In this document: positions 61,736-64,000 of the stretch, piece after piece
How positions within the stretch are numbered: the first letter of the stretch is position 1
Layout: each line of letters opens with the position of its first letter
Source of the DNA: Halococcoides cellulosivorans
Lineage (GTDB): Archaea > Halobacteriota > Halobacteria > Halobacteriales > Haloarculaceae
DNA: 64,000 nt
Direction of reading: 5' to 3'
Assembly (NCBI RefSeq): GCF_003058365.1
Contig: NZ_CP028858.1
Location: 2,220,836-2,284,835 of the forward strand
Notes under the pieces: model-generated
The model's input: the letters and a program-made list of their open reading frames with translations, nothing else
The model's database searches: none
Told to the model about the DNA's origin: nothing
Translations under genes and position numbers: made by a program

Positions 61736-63436
61736 ATGGCACAACAGATGGGAAACCAGCCGCTCATCGTTCTTTCCGAGGACAGCCAGCGAACGTCCGG
61801 CAAGGACGCTCAGTCGATGAACATCTCCGCGGGCAAGGCCGTCGCGGAGTCCGTGCGGACCACACTCGGTCCGAAGGGCATGGACAAGATGCTCGTCGAC
61901 GACGCGGGCAACGTCGTCGTCACGAACGACGGCGTGACCATCCTCGACGAGATGGACATCGAGCACCCGGCCGCGAACATGGTCGTCGAGGTCGCCCAGA
62001 CCCAGGAAGACGAGGTCGGTGACGGCACGACCACCGCCGTCGTCATCTCGGGCGAACTCCTCTCGAAAGCGGAAGACCTCCTCGACCAGGACATTCACGC
62101 GACGATCCTCGCCCAGGGGTACCGCGAGGCCGCCAACGAGGCCCGCGAGATCCTCAACGACATGGCGATCGACGTGGACGCGAGCGACACCGACACCCTC
62201 GAACGCATCGCCTCGACGGCGATGACGGGCAAGGGTGCCGAGAGCGCGAAGGACACGCTCTCGGAACTCGTCGTGCGCGCCGTGCAGGCCGTGGCCGACG
62301 GCGACACCGTCAAGACCGACAACGTCAGCCTCAAGACGGTCGTCGGCGGGTCGATCGACGAGTCCGAACTCGTCGAGGGCGTCCTCCTGGACAAGGAGCG
62401 CGTCCACGAGAACATGCCGTTCATGGTCGAGGACGCCGACGTGGCCGTGCTCGACACGGCGATCGAGGTTCGCGAGACCGAACTCGACGCCGAAGTGAAC
62501 GTCACCGACCCCGACCAGCTTCAGGACTTCCTCGACCGCGAGGAAGAGCAGCTCCGCGAGATGGTCGACGCAGTCGACGCCGCGGGCGCGGACGTCGTCT
62601 TCTGCCAGAAAGGCATCGACGACATGGCCCAGCACTTCCTCGCGGAGAAGGGCATCTTCGCCGCCCGCCGCGTGAAGAAATCCGACACCGAGTCGGTCGC
62701 CCGCGCGACGGGCGCACGCATCATCTCGAACGTCGAAGACCTCACCGCCGACGACCTGGGGTCGGCCGGCACGGTCGCTCAGCGCCCGGTCGGCGGCGAC
62801 GACCACATCTTCGTGGAGGACATCGAGGACGCCAAGGCGGTCACGATGTTGCTGCGGGGCGGCACCGAGCACGTCGTCGACGAGGTCGAGCGTGCCATCG
62901 AGGACGCCCTCGGCGTCGTCTCCGTCACGCTCGAAGACGGGAAAGTCGTCCCTGGCGGCGGCGCTCCCGAGGCAGAGCTCACGCTCGGACTGCGTGATTA
63001 CGCCGACTCCGTGGGTGGGCGCGAACAGCTCGCCGTCGAGGCGTTCGCGGACGCCATCGACGTCGTGCCGCGCACGCTCGCAGAGAACGCTGGCCTCGAC
63101 CCGATCGACTCGCTGGTCGAACTCCGCAGTGCCCACGACGGCGGCGACACCACGGTCGGGCTGGACGCCTACACCGGCGACATCGTCGACATGGAAGAAG
63201 ACGGCGTCGTCGAGCCGCTCCGCGTGAAGACCCAGGCCGTCGAGAGCGCGATGGAGGCCGCCGTGATGATCCTCCGCATCGACGACGTGATCGCCGCGGG
63301 CGACCTCAAGGGTGGCCAGACCGGCGACGACGATGACGAGGGCGGACCCGGTGCCGGCGGCCCTGGCGGTATGGGCGGCGGCATGGGCGGTATGGGCGGC
63401 ATGGGCGGTATGGGTGGCATGGGCGGTGCGATGTAA
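61736..63436 (+). CDS. cct: Thermosome (group II chaperonin) subunit with GGM tail
   Basis: 566 residues from ATG 61736; a TTG two codons upstream is not favoured. Motifs: [57 protein letters not shown] and [12 protein letters not shown]. The C-terminal 30 residues are repeated GGMGG units after an acidic DDDDEGG stretch, typical of chaperonin tails that line the cavity. This is the usual major subunit and would form mixed rings with the tail-less protein at 14227. The TATA box is 26-34 bases from the ATG. Confidence 0.97.
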   Translation: MAQQMGNQPLIVLSEDSQRTSGKDAQSMNISAGKAVAESVRTTLGPKGMDKMLVDDAGNVVVTNDGVTILDEMDIEHPAANMVVEVAQTQEDEVGDGTTTAVVISGELLSKAEDLLDQDIHATILAQGYREAANEAREILNDMAIDVDASDTDTLERIASTAMTGKGAESAKDTLSELVVRAVQAVADGDTVKTDNVSLKTVVGGSIDESELVEGVLLDKERVHENMPFMVEDADVAVLDTAIEVRETELDAEVNVTDPDQLQDFLDREEEQLREMVDAVDAAGADVVFCQKGIDDMAQHFLAEKGIFAARRVKKSDTESVARATGARIISNVEDLTADDLGSAGTVAQRPVGGDDHIFVEDIEDAKAVTMLLRGGTEHVVDEVERAIEDALGVVSVTLEDGKVVPGGGAPEAELTLGLRDYADSVGGREQLAVEAFADAIDVVPRTLAENAGLDPIDSLVELRSAHDGGDTTVGLDAYTGDIVDMEEDGVVEPLRVKTQAVESAMEAAVMILRIDDVIAAGDLKGGQTGDDDDEGGPGAGGPGGMGGGMGGMGGMGGMGGMGGAM

Positions 63437-63715
63437 GCGAGATTCGAACGAAGTGAGAATCTCGATACGGCGAGCGGGCCGTCAGGCCCGCGAGCAGCGA
63501 GAGTCTGAAAGACTCTCGACGACGCGAACGGGCCGCAGGCCCGTGAGCGGGAGAGGCGACGCGTAGCGAGGCTCTCCGATAGCGAGCGGGCGGCGAGGCG
63601 GTTGAAAACCGCCTCGAATTCGCGGCGCGGAGCGCCGCGCGATGCCCGCGAGCAGCGAGGTCGTGAACGAAGTGAACGACCTCGGAATGGCGAGCGGCGA
63701 ACGGTAGAGAGCCGC
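63437..63715. repeat. Array of about nine short DNA hairpins
   Basis: Successive inverted repeats with stems of 5-10 bases: 63438-63464, 63474-63491, 63498-63518, 63528-63544, 63550-63577, 63594-63616, 63621-63639, 63656-63684 and 63694-63715. Most are perfect. Hairpins 1 and 8 share the same 11-base loop GAACGAAGTGA. Linkers contain GCGAGC or GCGAGCAGCGAG. Frames crossing it translate into Ala/Arg/Glu repeats with no gene character. The first hairpin directly follows the thermosome stop codon. Confidence 0.85.
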
Positions 63716-63889
63716 GAGCAGCGAGCCCGGAAATCGCCTGACCCACTCTCCGCTCTGGAACCACCCCGACCCACTGCGGTCGGCGCTGTTGAATTGCGAT
63801 TTTTCGACGAGTTCTCGTCTGGAGCAGTCGTTCGCTGAATTCTACCGGTGAGCCGAAATGTTTTGATGTGCTACCGAGATTGTCCCGCT
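63716..63889 (+). promoter_or_regulatory. Gene-free spacer and putative promoter of the last gene
   Basis: Lower-GC sequence with GCGATTTTTCGACG and AATGTTTTGATGTG upstream of the ATG at 63890. The latter is a possible TATA region. No reading frame is convincing. Confidence 0.35.
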
Positions 63890-64000
63890 ATGGAGACAAT
63901 AGAATCAGGGATTCTCGGTGTGCAGATAACGCTCGTCGGGTTGTTTCTCGTCGTATTCTTCGAGGGAGTGCATCCGTATCCGCTGGTGGGCCTCCTGTTC
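63890..64000 (+). CDS. Small predicted membrane protein, 3' end outside window
   Basis: Begins with METIESGILGVQITLVGLFL and continues VVFFEGVHPYPLVGLLF to the edge, with 37 codons visible. One hydrophobic helix is evident. I recall small two-helix haloarchaeal proteins of this type, but the function is unknown. AT-richer than the hairpin array upstream. Confidence 0.6.
   Translation, partial: METIESGILGVQITLVGLFLVVFFEGVHPYPLVGLLF

Noticed and set aside
61456-61803. Small genes in the subtilase-thermosome gap
   Set aside because: Frames on both strands lack a coding pattern and overlap promoter elements and the thermosome start.
1-64000. tRNA or rRNA genes
   Set aside because: I looked for GGTTCGAATCC-type arms and rRNA conserved stretches and found none I could fold into a gene.

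Overview
This window is chromosomal DNA of a haloarchaeon. The GC content is high and the encoded proteins are strongly acidic. Typical archaeal genes include two thermosomes, the termination nuclease FttA/aCPSF1, TFS, the L21e-RpoF-DUF655-RsmA-HemK2 block and haloarchaeal-type double TatC genes. Exported enzymes carry twin-arginine signals and one giant surface protein ends in a PGF-type sorting signal. The polysaccharide-degrading gene set recalls sugar-specialist Haloarculaceae such as Halorhabdus or Halapricum; that genus-level guess is weak.

Layout. 0-8 kb: UPF0148-type zinc-ribbon gene (edge), divergent tatC genes (fused TatCt and TatCo), larE, and an XPD/DinG-type helicase. 8-10 kb: a Tat-exported beta-helix protein ending in a dockerin. 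10-24 kb: AbrB-type protein, TFS, small conserved genes, KaiC/RadA-like ATPase, amidohydrolase, tail-less thermosome subunit, MscS channel, methyltransferase, FMN glutamate-synthase-like protein, a shortened chemotaxis-type transducer, FttA. 23-35 kb: an ABC exporter operon containing a permease-PrsW fusion, small redox/rhodanese/Nudix/acetyltransferase genes, a PH/helical/nuclease-like protein, and the L21e operon. 35-42 kb: a 1665-residue surface protein with two cohesin-like domains, a membrane-anchored companion sharing its repeat module, and a secreted metalloprotease. 42-45 kb: hisH, a Pno1-type KH protein, an AAA ATPase. 45-57 kb: GH5, GH43, GH10, a TrmB regulator, a PL14-like lyase, then an Orc1/Cdc6-like gene and a PAS kinase, then GH16. 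56.7-61.3 kb: a 1537-residue subtilase. 61.7-63.4 kb: a thermosome subunit with a GGM tail, followed by an array of about nine DNA hairpins and the start of a small membrane-protein gene.

The main observation is a candidate archaeal cellulosome-like system. Six predicted carbohydrate-active or beta-helix proteins each end in a near-identical two-loop dockerin. All six are predicted Tat substrates and none shows an obvious carbohydrate-binding module. The 1665-residue protein has a Sec-like signal, eight copies of a roughly 105-residue module, two 135-residue domains resembling type I cohesins, 25 tandem PGTDE repeats and a PGF-CTERM-like anchor. It looks like a cell-anchored scaffoldin. The parsimonious model is that enzymes leave the cell folded by Tat, the scaffold leaves by Sec and is anchored by an archaeosortase, and the two meet outside through calcium-dependent cohesin-dockerin contacts. 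The TrmB-type regulator inside the cluster, together with palindromes and a shared AATCAAACT element upstream of some enzyme genes, suggests coordinated sugar-responsive control. All family assignments were made by reading the translated sequence; no database search was run.
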